A DNA stretch of 64,000 bases from Rhizobium sp. WYJ-E13 (GTDB taxonomy: Bacteria; Pseudomonadota; Alphaproteobacteria; Rhizobiales; Rhizobiaceae), in assembly GCF_018987265.1 (NCBI RefSeq), contig NZ_CP076853.1:2294001-2358000 (forward strand), written 5' to 3'. The stretch's first letter is position 1, and each line of letters starts with the position of its first letter. The translations under genes and the position numbers were made by a program. Shown here piece after piece: positions 1 to 8,633 of the stretch. The notes beneath the pieces are model-generated. The model did no database searches. It had not been told where the DNA came from and saw nothing but the letters and a program-made list of their open reading frames with translations.

Positions 1-841
1 TCTTATCTCCGTCGTGCTGTCGGCCATCGGCTTCGGCAGCTTCGTCTTCGGCGTCAGCGAGCTCGGTGCGCCCGAAACCGGCACGACGGCGCTCGATCCC
101 CGTGTCATGCTTGCCGCGGGTGCGGCCGTCATCGCCATTTTCGTCTGGCGGCAGATCCATCTCCAGAAGCACGAGCGGGCGCTGCTGGATCTGCGCACCC
201 TGCAGACGAAGACCTTCTCTATTGCCGCCGGCATGATGGCGATCCTGATGATGTCGATGTTCGGGGTCTTCATCCTGCTGCCGATCTATCTCCTGTCCGT
301 GCTCGGCCAGACGACGCTGACGACCGGTCTCCTTCTGCTGCCCGGCGGCCTGATCATGGGCCTCTGTGCCCCCTTCGTCGGCCGGCTTTTCGATCGCTAC
401 GGCCCTGCCCGCCTCGTCATCCCCGGCGCCATCCTGTTCAGCGGCGTGATGTGGAGCCTGACCTTCATTTCGACGACGACCCCGGTCTGGATGGTGCTCG
501 CCATCCACATCGTCCTCAGCATCGGCCTTGCGCTGATGTTCACGCCGCTCTTCACCGTCAGCCTCGGCTCCCTACCGCCAAAACTCTATTCCCACGGCAG
601 CGCCATCATCGGCACCACCCAGCAGGTCGCCGGTGCCGCCGGCACAACGCTTTACGTCGCCATCATGACCTGGCGCGCCGGCATCCTGACTCAAGGGCAA
701 GCAGATGCCGCGACGGCAACCGTCGGCGGCATGCAGTCGGCCTTCTTCGTCGGCGCACTGATTTCGCTCGCAGCCGTCGTGGCGTCTTTCTACGTCAGAC
801 GCCCGCCCGCTCAGCCCGAGGGTCAGCCGATGGGCCATTGA
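1..841 (+). CDS. MFS drug-efflux permease, DHA2 family (3' part only)
   Basis: The reading frame is open from base 2, so the gene begins upstream of the window; about 279 C-terminal residues are visible. They are strongly hydrophobic, with roughly seven membrane spans, and carry the pattern of 14-helix drug:proton antiporters: a cytoplasmic segment rich in basic residues (HLQKHERALLDLRTL), then a helix pair and the short loop GRLFDRYGPARLV, which matches the MFS motif-A-like repeat. The family exports drugs or other small amphiphiles across the inner membrane. The substrate cannot be inferred. It ends 16 bp from the convergent hydrolase gene. Confidence 0.8.
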   Translation, partial: LISVVLSAIGFGSFVFGVSELGAPETGTTALDPRVMLAAGAAVIAIFVWRQIHLQKHERALLDLRTLQTKTFSIAAGMMAILMMSMFGVFILLPIYLLSVLGQTTLTTGLLLLPGGLIMGLCAPFVGRLFDRYGPARLVIPGAILFSGVMWSLTFISTTTPVWMVLAIHIVLSIGLALMFTPLFTVSLGSLPPKLYSHGSAIIGTTQQVAGAAGTTLYVAIMTWRAGILTQGQADAATATVGGMQSAFFVGALISLAAVVASFYVRRPPAQPEGQPMGH

Positions 842-857
842 GGCCCATCACGCCGGC

Positions 858-1616
858 TCAATGGTATGTCACGACGGGATCGAACATCCTTTGCAGAAAG
901 GAGCGCTGCGCCACCTGCGCATATTCCCGGGGAATGTCATGCCCGCATTCGAAGACGTGGAGCATGACCGGCACGCCTGCATCCGACAGCGCATCCGAGA
1001 ACCGTTCGGCCTGGGCAACGGGAGCCCGCTCATCAAGCCTTCCGTGCAGCAACAGGGTTTCCGCCCGGATTTTCTGCGCGTGATGCAGGGCCGAGCGGGC
1101 CAGGAAGGCGTCGCTCGACAGGCCCGCCTCCTGCTCGATTGCCCAGCGCAGCCGTTTCGAACTGCTCTCATAGACCGCCTTGAGATCATAGACGCCGCTG
1201 CGCAGAATGACGGCTCTGAGATCGGGAACCTGCGCTGCGACCATCGCCGATGCCACCGCTCCCCGACTGTTGCCATAGAGAACGACACGATCAGGATCGA
1301 CGCAAGGCTGCTGCCGCAGGAAGGAGAGCGCCGCCATGATCGCCCGCTGGGTATCCGGGCCGCAGAAATCCGCCGGTCCATCCGAAGCCCCGAAGCCCGG
1401 CTGCGAGACTGCCGCGGCGGTGATATTCAAACCGGAACAGAACCGAAGCAGTGCGCCCGTATCGACGGCCTCTTTCGCGCCAATGAGACGGCCGCCCTGA
1501 TTGCCGTGGACGAACAGGATGGCTCCCTCGGGTGTTTCGCTCTCAGGCTGAACCTGAAAAAGTTCCACCTTGGCTCCGTCACCCCTGTCGATGAGATGTT
1601 GCGTTACGTCAGGCAT
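858..1616 (-). CDS. Alpha/beta hydrolase (dienelactone hydrolase/prolyl-oligopeptidase-like)
   Basis: A 252-residue single-domain hydrolase. The nucleophile elbow is GNSRG in VVLYGNSRGAVAS; the acid is probably the Asp of HGRLDERAPV and the base the His of ECGHDIP, spaced as in serine hydrolases of this fold. The oxyanion region FVHGNQGG is near the N-terminus. I chose the ATG at 1616 because AGGTGAGG lies just upstream; the frame could extend to 1745 but without a ribosome site. No signal peptide is seen, so it is probably cytoplasmic. The substrate is unknown; ester or short peptide cleavage is the family expectation. Confidence 0.75.
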   Translation of the reverse strand: MPDVTQHLIDRGDGAKVELFQVQPESETPEGAILFVHGNQGGRLIGAKEAVDTGALLRFCSGLNITAAAVSQPGFGASDGPADFCGPDTQRAIMAALSFLRQQPCVDPDRVVLYGNSRGAVASAMVAAQVPDLRAVILRSGVYDLKAVYESSSKRLRWAIEQEAGLSSDAFLARSALHHAQKIRAETLLLHGRLDERAPVAQAERFSDALSDAGVPVMLHVFECGHDIPREYAQVAQRSFLQRMFDPVVTYH

Positions 1617-2050
1617 AGTCACCCTCACCTTTGCATCTGAGACAGGAGACGTCTCTCTACCAGCCGCCCCTGCCCTCCAGATTGGAGAAACTTGCATGCC
1701 GAAACCGGCAAGTCTCCCATAAATTTCCTCGGAATTTATCGGCATGCTGCCGCGGGCGTCGTCCTGGAGAAATTCCAGCAGAAGCGCATAGCGGTTTTGC
1801 GCCCGGAATTACGTCATGTCGCTGCGGCGGACCAGGCTGCCCCGATCCCGCCGCCGTCATAACGATAGTGCTGCAAAGCTCCGCGCTGTCGAAAAAGTGA
1901 TTTCGTTCCAACAACTTCTGTCACCCATGGGCTTGCCAGGAATGCTGAATGCCCATCTTCTGCCCGAATGTTGGCGTTCTAGTCGGGCTTCGCCCCACAC
2001 GGACCAACGCCGCGCGTGACAGTATTTTATCGGATTTCAAGGACATCAGA
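1617..2050. other. Divergent intergenic region, 434 bp
   Basis: This region lies between the minus-strand hydrolase and the plus-strand L,D-transpeptidase and must hold both promoters. An inverted repeat with 7-bp arms (ATAAATT and AATTTAT, 7-base spacer) sits at 1719-1739 and stands out as AT-rich. Open frames here (for example 1657-1914 minus) lack family signatures and ribosome sites and were not called. Confidence 0.4.
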
Positions 2051-3535
2051 ATGCCGCTGAGAACATCTTCCCGCTGGATCGCACCGCTCGCCGGCCTTCT
2101 GGTGCTCTCGGGGAGTGCAATTGCCGTGCGCGCCGAGCCGCAGCCTGCGCCGCCGGTCACGCAGGCCAGCCCGAAGCCCGCCTATACGGTTCCGGCCCGC
2201 CGCCCCGCCCATATCGTCCGGCAGGATACGGGTGCATCACTGTCAGCGCTCTTTGATTCAGTCAGCGGCAATCAGGCCAAGGTGCTGAACGAAATGGGCG
2301 ACCTGACGGTTTCGATGAATAACGACATCGCCGAGGCGATCGAAGCCTATTACGCCCAGCCGAAGGCAAAGCTCATCTGGGTCGATGGCAGGGGGCCGAC
2401 GCCCAAGGCCGCGCAGGCGCTCAGCCTTCTGAAACAGGCCGACGACTGGGGATTGAATGCCGGCGACTATGCCGTTGCCCCTCCTCAAAGATCGGACCCG
2501 AAGGCGCTGGCCGAGTTCGAAGTCTCCCTCTCAGCCAAGATGCTGATGTTCCTTCAGGACAATTTCCGGGGTCGCATCGATCCCAACAAGCTGTCGAACT
2601 ATTATGATTTCAAGCGCAAGCCTGTCGATCTGAAGGGCACGATCGCCCAGCTCTCGGCCACGCCTGATCTGATGGTGGTCTTCGACCGCCTGCTGCCGAG
2701 CAACCCGAAATTCGCCCAGCTCGCCGCCGAGCTGCATTACCTGCGCACATCAGGCCAGGGCGGCGATGCTGCCGCCAACATCAACAAGGTGATCGTGGCG
2801 ATGGAGGAAATGCGCTGGCTGCCACAGGAATTCCCCGAGCGCTACGTGTTCATCAACCAGCCGGCCTACATGGCCTATTATTATGAAAACAGCACGCTGA
2901 CACTCTCGATGAAGGCGGTCATCGGCCAGCAGGATCACCAGACCAACTTCTTCGACGCCTCGATCAAGACAGTCGAATTCAACCCTGACTGGGGCGTGCC
3001 GCAATCGATCATCCGCAACGAGATGCTGCCGCACCTGAAGCGCGACCCCGCCTATCTCGACAAGGAAGGCTATGTCGTCTCGGTCAAGGGCAAGACCATG
3101 CCATCGGCCAAGGTCGACTGGTCGCAGCCGCTCGAAAATATCGGCGTCGTCCAGCCGCCAGGTCCTGACAATGCGCTGGGACAGCTGAAGATCCTTTTCC
3201 CGAACTCTCATGACATCTACATGCACGACACCCCGGCCCGCGGCAAATTTGCCTCGCAGGACCGCATGTTCAGCCACGGATGTGTGCGCCTGGAAAACCC
3301 GAAGGCGATGGCCGCCGCCGTCCTGAAGACCTCGGTCGAGTTCGTCGATCAGCAGATCGCGGACGGCGCCAAGAAGGACATGCCGGTTCCTGAACAGGTT
3401 CCGGTCTACGTCTCCTATTTCACCGCATGGCCGACCGACGATGGCGTCATCCACTATTTCGACGACATCTACGGCCGCGATGCGGAAACGCTAACGGCGA
3501 TTTCGGCCACGACCGCGAGCCGGGCGCAATCCTAG
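2051..3535 (+). CDS. Periplasmic murein L,D-transpeptidase (YcbB/LdtD-like)
   Basis: A 494-residue exported protein. The start at 2051 is preceded by AAGGA with 7-bp spacing and yields a signal peptide (MPLRTSSRWIAPLAGLLVLS, cleavage near AVRA). An N-terminal scaffold region (YYAQPKAKLIWVDGRGPTP) resembles the YcbB family, and the C-terminal YkuD domain carries the catalytic signature SHGCVRLENP with the upstream His in NSHDIYMHDTPARG. The enzyme forms 3-3 cross-links in peptidoglycan or anchors proteins to it, using the Cys of SHGCVR. Rhizobiales rely heavily on L,D-cross-links. Monocistronic by context. Confidence 0.88.
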   Translation: MPLRTSSRWIAPLAGLLVLSGSAIAVRAEPQPAPPVTQASPKPAYTVPARRPAHIVRQDTGASLSALFDSVSGNQAKVLNEMGDLTVSMNNDIAEAIEAYYAQPKAKLIWVDGRGPTPKAAQALSLLKQADDWGLNAGDYAVAPPQRSDPKALAEFEVSLSAKMLMFLQDNFRGRIDPNKLSNYYDFKRKPVDLKGTIAQLSATPDLMVVFDRLLPSNPKFAQLAAELHYLRTSGQGGDAAANINKVIVAMEEMRWLPQEFPERYVFINQPAYMAYYYENSTLTLSMKAVIGQQDHQTNFFDASIKTVEFNPDWGVPQSIIRNEMLPHLKRDPAYLDKEGYVVSVKGKTMPSAKVDWSQPLENIGVVQPPGPDNALGQLKILFPNSHDIYMHDTPARGKFASQDRMFSHGCVRLENPKAMAAAVLKTSVEFVDQQIADGAKKDMPVPEQVPVYVSYFTAWPTDDGVIHYFDDIYGRDAETLTAISATTASRAQS

Positions 3536-3637
3536 ACAGTGGGATGATTAAAGCCTGACTCACCGGTCGTAGCCTGCGAAGGCCGGCGGGGAAGCCCTCA
3601 CCTGTGCAGCGCCCGGCAACTGTGGCATAACTAGGCC

Positions 3638-4603
3638 ATGGCAATACATGTCTTGGCAGTCCATCGTGACACTGTCGGGACGGAACAGGCGGCAGGCGGT
3701 TCGCTTGCACGGGCCTATTCCGTAGGCGTCCTCTGCTGGCTTTTGTCAGCCGGCGTCTACATCGCAGCCAAATGGGTCTCCACGGAAATGCCGCCCTGGG
3801 CGCTCTGCTTCTGGCGCGTGCTCATCGCCTTCGCGATCCTGTTGCCGATCGTGCAGCACCATTTTTCCGCGATGCTCGCGCTGGTGCGGGCGCGCGGCCT
3901 GGAGCTGCTTTTCATCGGTGGCATGGGACTGGCCATCTGTCAGGGCCTGATCTTCGTCGGCCTTCAACATGCCGATGCCACCACCGCCGGCATCATCATC
4001 GCGCTGATCCCGATCATCACCATGATCCTCGCCCGCCTGATGCTGGCAGAGCCGATGGGACGCTGGCAGGTCACCGGCTCGATCCTCGCCTTCCTCGGCA
4101 TCCTCATCATCATCGTCAAGGGCAGCCCGGATGCACTGCTGCGCCTCGACTTCAATCCCGGCGAACTCTGGATCGTCGCCGGCGCCTTCTGCTTCAGCCT
4201 CTACACGGTGCTGCTGCGCCGCGCGAAATTCGACTTGAACCGGCTCGCGCTGCTCGTCCTGCTGCTCGGCGCCGCCGCGCTGACAGCCCTGCCCTTCTAC
4301 CTCTACGAACTCGCCGCCGACGAACGCACGACGCTGAATACGAGCGGCCTCATCGCACTCGCCTATGTCGCGATCCCCGGCGGCGCGCTCATGTATTATC
4401 TCTTCAACCGAAGCATCGAAGCGCTGGGGGCCGCCCGCGCCGGCGTGCTCCTCTACATCCAGACGATCTTCATCGCCGTGCTCGCCTATTTCATCCTCGG
4501 CGAGAAACTGCAGACCTATCATCTCGAAGGTGCCGCCCTCATCATCGCCGGATTGCTGCTGATCATTTTGCTGAAACCGAAGGCAAAGGCCGCAGCCGCC
4601 TGA
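3638..4603 (+). CDS. EamA/DMT-family permease
   Basis: A 321-residue inner-membrane protein with about ten predicted helices arranged as two EamA repeats: the first around residues 25-155 and the second around 170-315 (GELWIVAGAFCFSLYTVLLRRA begins it). The loop AEPMGRWQVTGSILAFLGILII and its counterpart GEKLQTYHLEGAALIIAGLLLI mark the end of each repeat. Family members export amino acids, nucleosides or other metabolites; the substrate is not predictable here. The ribosome site upstream of 3638 is weak, so the start may be slightly further in. Confidence 0.83.
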   Translation: MAIHVLAVHRDTVGTEQAAGGSLARAYSVGVLCWLLSAGVYIAAKWVSTEMPPWALCFWRVLIAFAILLPIVQHHFSAMLALVRARGLELLFIGGMGLAICQGLIFVGLQHADATTAGIIIALIPIITMILARLMLAEPMGRWQVTGSILAFLGILIIIVKGSPDALLRLDFNPGELWIVAGAFCFSLYTVLLRRAKFDLNRLALLVLLLGAAALTALPFYLYELAADERTTLNTSGLIALAYVAIPGGALMYYLFNRSIEALGAARAGVLLYIQTIFIAVLAYFILGEKLQTYHLEGAALIIAGLLLIILLKPKAKAAAA

Positions 4604-4623
4604 AGGCGGCGCGTGCAGAACCC

Positions 4624-5244
4624 TCAGCTCTTCACACCCGCCCCATAACGCAGCCCGTCCACCAGCAGGGCAATCATCCGCCGCGTCACCGCCGGATCGT
4701 CCCCCTGCCCGAGGTTGGAAAGCTGCGCGCCGGCGCGCAGGAGCTCGCTCGCGTCCACATCGCCGCGTGCAGCGCCCACCGCAACGGCTCTGTCCAGCAG
4801 TCCCTGCAAAGCCGGGATCATGCGCTCGTCGAAATAGGCCGGCAGCGCCTGATAGGCCGGGTCGCCGGAATGAAGCGCTGCGGCAAGGCCGCGCTTGGCC
4901 ATGATGAAATCGGCAAAGCGCTGCATCCAGCGCGACAGCGCCTCGCCTGGCCCATGCTCGGCGGCGAGTGTTATGGCAGCATCGGCGCAGGCATCCATCT
5001 CGTTGCGCACGACCGCCTTGATGAGGTCCGAGCGCTGCGGAAAATGGCGGTAGAGCGTGCCGACGCCCACCCCTGCCTTGTCGGCGATCTCGCGCACCGG
5101 CGCATCGACGCCCGAGGTGGCAAATACATCCAAGGCGGCTTTCAGCAGCGAATCGAGGTTGCGCCGCGCATCCGCCCGCACAGGCCTGTCATGGCCGCTA
5201 TCAGCCTCGCCCACCTCGCCCGGGCTGTCCGTCCCGCTGGTCAT
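4624..5244 (-). CDS. TetR-family transcriptional repressor
   Basis: 206 residues. The N-terminal helix-turn-helix covers about residues 25-75: ALDVFATSGVDAPVREIADKAGVGVGTLYRHFPQRSDLIKAV is a typical TetR DNA-binding segment. The C-terminal half is an all-helical ligand domain of the SbtR type (AYQALPAYFDERMIPALQGLLDRAV). The ATG at 5244 has AAGGGG 8 bp upstream. A much longer in-frame reading towards 6588 has no support. The gene is divergent from the aldo/keto reductase at 5413, and two operator-like repeats lie between them, so it probably represses itself and the reductase. Ligand unknown. Confidence 0.88.
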   Translation of the reverse strand: MTSGTDSPGEVGEADSGHDRPVRADARRNLDSLLKAALDVFATSGVDAPVREIADKAGVGVGTLYRHFPQRSDLIKAVVRNEMDACADAAITLAAEHGPGEALSRWMQRFADFIMAKRGLAAALHSGDPAYQALPAYFDERMIPALQGLLDRAVAVGAARGDVDASELLRAGAQLSNLGQGDDPAVTRRMIALLVDGLRYGAGVKS

Positions 5245-5260
5245 ATCAACACCCCTTGCA

Positions 5261-5302
5261 AAACGGAACATTGTTCCGTATAAACGGAACCGCGTTCCGG
5301 AT
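5261..5302. promoter_or_regulatory. Two tandem 21-bp operator-like repeats (putative TetR sites)
   Basis: Two adjacent 21-bp units each hold an inverted repeat of the form ACGGAAC-N3-GTTCCG(T/G): 5263-5279 is perfect (spacer ATT) and 5284-5300 has one end mismatch (spacer CGC). Their centres are 21 bp apart, two helical turns, so two dimers would bind the same face. They lie between the divergent TetR and aldo/keto reductase genes. The assignment to this TetR protein is inference from position and symmetry. Confidence 0.75.
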
Positions 5303-5412
5303 ACGCCCTTATACCCTGTTTGCCAGGACTTTGCCAGCCGCAAAGCCTGCGTGACGGGCAGATCAAGATTCACCTGCTCCTGCGAGCAGTTCAAGATTCG
5401 AAGGAAACGAAG

Positions 5413-6444
5413 ATGCAATACCGTCCCCTTGGCCGCACCGGCATCAAGGTCAGCCCCTATTGCCTTGGCGCCATGATGTTCGGTGCGATCGGCAATGCCG
5501 ATCATGACGATTCCATCCGCATCATCCACAAAGCACTCGATACCGGCATCAACTTCATCGACACCGCCGATATGTACAGCCACGGCGAATCCGAGGAGAT
5601 CGTCGGCAAGGCGCTGAAGGGCCGGCGCGACAATGTCGTGCTCGCCACCAAATGCTTCATCCCGATGGGCCAGGATCCAAACCAGCAGGGCAGCTCGCGC
5701 CGCTGGATCTATCGCGCGGTGGAAGATTCGCTGCGCCGCCTGCAGACCGATTATATCGACCTGTTCCAGATGCACCGCCCCGCCCCCGATACAGATATCG
5801 AGGAAACGCTCTCGGCCCTCACGGATCTGATGCGTGCAGGCAAGATCCGCGCCATCGGCTCCTCCACCTTCCCCGCCTCCGATATCATCGAGGCGCAATG
5901 GGTGGCCGAAAAACGAGGGCTGGCCCGCTTCCGCACCGAGCAGCCGCCCTATTCGATCCTGCATCGCGGCATCGAACGCGAGGTCCTGCCGACGCTCGAA
6001 CGCTACGGCATGGGCGCGCTGGTCTGGAGCCCGCTCGCCATGGGCATGCTGACCGGCCGCTACCGCCGGGGTGCAGCTCAGCCCGACAGCACCCGCGTTG
6101 CCTATTTTCCCAAGCAAATGTCGAATGAAAACAGCCTCGATGCCGTCGAGCAGCTCATCCCGCTCGCAGAAGGTGCCGGCATCTCGCTCACCCACATGGC
6201 GCTTGCCTTCGTCATCGCCCATCCGGGCGTTACGTCGGCGATCCTCGGGCCGCGCACGATGGAACAGCTCGATGATCTCCTCGCCGGCGCGCAGGTGCGT
6301 CTGAGCGACGAGCTGCTCGATGCCATCGACGCCATTGTACCACCGGGCACCGAAACCGGCCCGCTGGAAGCCAACTATAAGACCCCGGCGATCCAGACCG
6401 CGAGCCTGCGGCGCCGTCCGCCCGCCGAACGCGCCGCCGGCTGA
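5413..6444 (+). CDS. Aldo/keto reductase
   Basis: 343 residues, the normal length of a TIM-barrel NADP(H)-dependent AKR. Visible features: the N-terminal MQYRPLGRTGIKVSPYCLG, the catalytic Asp and Tyr in FIDTADMYSHGESEE, the Lys in VVLATKC, the His in DLFQMHRPAPDTD, and the late cofactor-binding segment GVTSAILGPRTMEQLDD. The ATG at 5413 has AAGGA upstream. Transcribed divergently from the TetR gene and probably controlled by it, which suggests an inducible role in reducing a toxic or xenobiotic carbonyl; the substrate is not known. Confidence 0.87.
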   Translation: MQYRPLGRTGIKVSPYCLGAMMFGAIGNADHDDSIRIIHKALDTGINFIDTADMYSHGESEEIVGKALKGRRDNVVLATKCFIPMGQDPNQQGSSRRWIYRAVEDSLRRLQTDYIDLFQMHRPAPDTDIEETLSALTDLMRAGKIRAIGSSTFPASDIIEAQWVAEKRGLARFRTEQPPYSILHRGIEREVLPTLERYGMGALVWSPLAMGMLTGRYRRGAAQPDSTRVAYFPKQMSNENSLDAVEQLIPLAEGAGISLTHMALAFVIAHPGVTSAILGPRTMEQLDDLLAGAQVRLSDELLDAIDAIVPPGTETGPLEANYKTPAIQTASLRRRPPAERAAG

Positions 6445-6460
6445 TCGGTAAAACAGGTCT

Positions 6461-6489
6461 GAAGGCTCCGCTATTCCCGCGGAGCCTTC
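6461..6489. terminator. Hairpin between convergent genes (likely bidirectional terminator)
   Basis: An 11-bp perfect stem, GAAGGCTCCGC with GCGGAGCCTTC, and a 7-base loop, placed between the ends of the aldo/keto reductase (6444) and the ChaC-like gene (6504). On the minus strand a TGTTTT run follows about 8 bases later; on the plus strand there is no T-run. Confidence 0.6.
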
Positions 6490-6503
6490 GGCACAACGGC
6501 GGA

Positions 6504-7244
6504 TCAAACCGCCTCGGAAGGTAACTGCGACAGCCTGCGTTGCGCCTCCTCCACCTCGATGGCGAGCTCCTCCAGAAACTCGTCCCACATATCGAGCGCC
6601 CTCAAGCCTTCACGCGTGCGAAACAGATAATCGGCCGAACTGCCGATACTGCCCGAAGCCGTGGCAAGCCGTTGAATGGTCGCCTCCCGGGAAAGCCCGC
6701 CCGCATAAGTGTTTGCAAGCGGGTTCATGGTGAAAGCAATGCCGCTTCCAAAGCGGGTACCCTCTTCATCGAGCAGGTCGACCCAGCGGGGAATATAGGC
6801 CTCGGCCACCATCTCCCGCCGCCACAACAACTCGAGTTCGTGCAGAAGATCCTCTTCCTCCAGGCGCAGGGCGACCCCATCGCAGGCCCCGCCCGCGTCA
6901 AGGCCGAGCACGAGACCTGGATTGTCAGGCGTACCCCGCCCGGAAACGGTGGCAAGGCAAAAGGACCGGCGCCAACCCTCGATGCGGGCTTTCCGGCTTT
7001 CGACGCTGAGAATGATCGGATTCCAGATCAACGAACCATAGGCGAAAATCCAGACATCGCCGGCCGGCCGCTCCGCAAGTATCGATGCGAGGGATGCATG
7101 CCGCTCCTCGTCGCTGAGAAGTTTGAGCGACGGCGCTTCCCCGGCCAACAGGTCGGCGAATGTGCCGCTCAGCAGCAGTTCGCGCGACAGGATTTCTTCG
7201 CCGCAACAGGCGACCGCTTCCGAGCGTTTGTTGTTGATCGTCAT
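6504..7244 (-). CDS. ChaC-like gamma-glutamylcyclotransferase
   Basis: 246 residues. The diagnostic segment VWIFAYGSLIWNP is the substrate-binding loop of ChaC-type glutathione-specific gamma-glutamylcyclotransferases, and the general-base Glu expected downstream fits WRREMVAEAYIPRWV. The enzyme would split glutathione into 5-oxoproline and Cys-Gly in the cytosol. GAGGG precedes the ATG at 7244. It stands alone between a convergent reductase and a divergent kinase-like gene. The 60-residue N-terminal extension ahead of the fold is common in proteobacterial homologues. Confidence 0.85.
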   Translation of the reverse strand: MTINNKRSEAVACCGEEILSRELLLSGTFADLLAGEAPSLKLLSDEERHASLASILAERPAGDVWIFAYGSLIWNPIILSVESRKARIEGWRRSFCLATVSGRGTPDNPGLVLGLDAGGACDGVALRLEEEDLLHELELLWRREMVAEAYIPRWVDLLDEEGTRFGSGIAFTMNPLANTYAGGLSREATIQRLATASGSIGSSADYLFRTREGLRALDMWDEFLEELAIEVEEAQRRLSQLPSEAV

Positions 7245-7445
7245 GACACCCTCAATGACAGGCCGTTGATATCAGCATGGCCCTATTTCGCGGCCATCAT
7301 CCACGCCTGGCGCGCGGGATAAAGCCTGCCGGCACAGACACAGTGTCTCCGCAGCCGCAACAATCGATGCTCTTGCCTCCCCCTTCCCGCCGCAAAGATC
7401 AGCACCACATCGCTCTGGAAGGCACGCAATGAACGGGAGCCCGAC

Positions 7446-8192
7446 ATGAGCGAAATCGGCCGTCTGCTCGGCGCCGGCAAGGAAGCGGAAGTCTATGAAC
7501 ATGGCACGCTGGCGCTGAAGCTCTACAGGCCCGGCCGCCCGAAGGCCCCGGCCTTCCGCGAGGCCGCCAATCTGGCGATCGCCGAGAAGCTGTCATTGCC
7601 CGCGCCCAGAATCCATGTCGTCGGCGATTATCACGGCCGATGGGGCCTGCTCATGGATCGCGCCCCGGAAACAAGCCTTGCCGATGAGATGACGCCGGAA
7701 CCACCGCTGTCGACCATCAAGGAGATGGCAGCACTCCATCAGCGCCTGCATCGCGAGCCCGGCACCGGCCTTCCCTCATTGAAATCAAGACTGTCGGCCA
7801 ATATCGAGCGCGCCGAACCGCTCACCCCTGACCTGCGCGACCGGCTGCTTCTGACACTTGCGGCCCTCCCCGATGGCGACAATGTCTGCCACGGCGACTT
7901 CCATCCCTGGAATATCCTGGGCTCCGGCGAAGATGTGATGATCGTCGACTGGCTGGACGCCTGCAGCGGCAATCCGGCCGCCGACGTCTGCCGCACCTAC
8001 CTCCTGATGCGCCGCGTGCTTCCGGCAATTGCCGAGGCCTATGTCGTCACCTATGCGAAGGCGGACGATGTGACCCCGGACGAGGTCTTTGCCTGGCTCC
8101 CTGTGGTCGCCGCCGCCCGTCTCGCCGAGGATGTGGCTGAGGAGAACGAGGATCTGCTGCACCTGGCAGCACTGGCGCCTGCCGGCATATAG
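7446..8192 (+). CDS. APH-fold phosphotransferase family protein
   Basis: 248 residues with the aminoglycoside/choline-kinase-like fold: a nucleotide-binding start (IGRLLGAGKEAEVYEHGTLALKLYRPG), the catalytic loop CHGDFHPWNIL and the metal-binding segment VMIVDWLDACSGNPAADVCRTY. GGGAG stands 7 bp before the ATG. Members phosphorylate antibiotics, sugars, choline or macrolides; nothing here indicates an antibiotic substrate, and the short C-lobe suggests a housekeeping or uncharacterised kinase. Convergent with zur. Confidence 0.8.
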   Translation: MSEIGRLLGAGKEAEVYEHGTLALKLYRPGRPKAPAFREAANLAIAEKLSLPAPRIHVVGDYHGRWGLLMDRAPETSLADEMTPEPPLSTIKEMAALHQRLHREPGTGLPSLKSRLSANIERAEPLTPDLRDRLLLTLAALPDGDNVCHGDFHPWNILGSGEDVMIVDWLDACSGNPAADVCRTYLLMRRVLPAIAEAYVVTYAKADDVTPDEVFAWLPVVAAARLAEDVAEENEDLLHLAALAPAGI

Positions 8193-8234
8193 GCAGGGCG
8201 CCCCTGACGGAAGGCTGGCCCTGCTGCAGGCAGA

Positions 8235-8633
8235 TCAGGCAGCACAAGCCTCGCAGGTGCCGCGGATTTCGATCGTCGTCTTCGCCGGCTTGAATTTCTG
8301 GCTGCGCACCCAGCCCATCAGGCGGTGATCCACCTCATGGTCGTGAAACTCGATCACCTGTCCGCAGCTTTCGCAGATCGCAAAGGCGACGATGCCATGG
8401 CTGTGGCAGTCCTCGCCGGGATGGGCGCAGGCGACGAAGGAATTGATGCTTTCGAGCCGGTGCACGACGCCATATTCGAGCAGCTTTTCCAACGCCCTGT
8501 AGACCTGCAGCGGCGCGCGAAAACCCTGGTCGCGCAGCTTGTCGAGGATCGTGTAGGCGCTGAGCGGTCCCTCTGCCTTTTCGAGCACGTCGAAGACGAG
8601 TGACTGGTTGCGGGTGAGCTGAGGTGCGTTCAT
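8235..8633 (-). CDS. zur: Zinc uptake regulator Zur (Fur family)
   Basis: 132 residues: an N-terminal winged helix (AYTILDKLRDQGFRAPLQVYRALEKLLEYGVVHRL) and a C-terminal metal domain with paired Cys motifs CESC and CEAC (the structural Zn site) plus CAHPGEDCHSHG and HDHEVDH as sensor-site ligands. With Zn bound it would repress zinc uptake genes. It is the last gene of znuC-znuB-zur and overlaps znuB by 4 bp, so it is probably autoregulated from the znuC promoter. Confidence 0.92.
   Translation of the reverse strand: MNAPQLTRNQSLVFDVLEKAEGPLSAYTILDKLRDQGFRAPLQVYRALEKLLEYGVVHRLESINSFVACAHPGEDCHSHGIVAFAICESCGQVIEFHDHEVDHRLMGWVRSQKFKPAKTTIEIRGTCEACAA

Noticed and set aside
3772..5283. A 503-codon plus-strand frame
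   Set aside because: It overlaps the EamA permease in another frame and the TetR gene on the other strand; composition is Arg/His/Pro-rich, typical of shadows in GC-rich DNA.
4624..6588. A 654-codon minus-strand frame spanning the TetR gene and the aldo/keto reductase
   Set aside because: Only the C-terminal 206 codons match a family (TetR). The rest is antisense to the reductase, and a good start with ribosome site exists at 5244.
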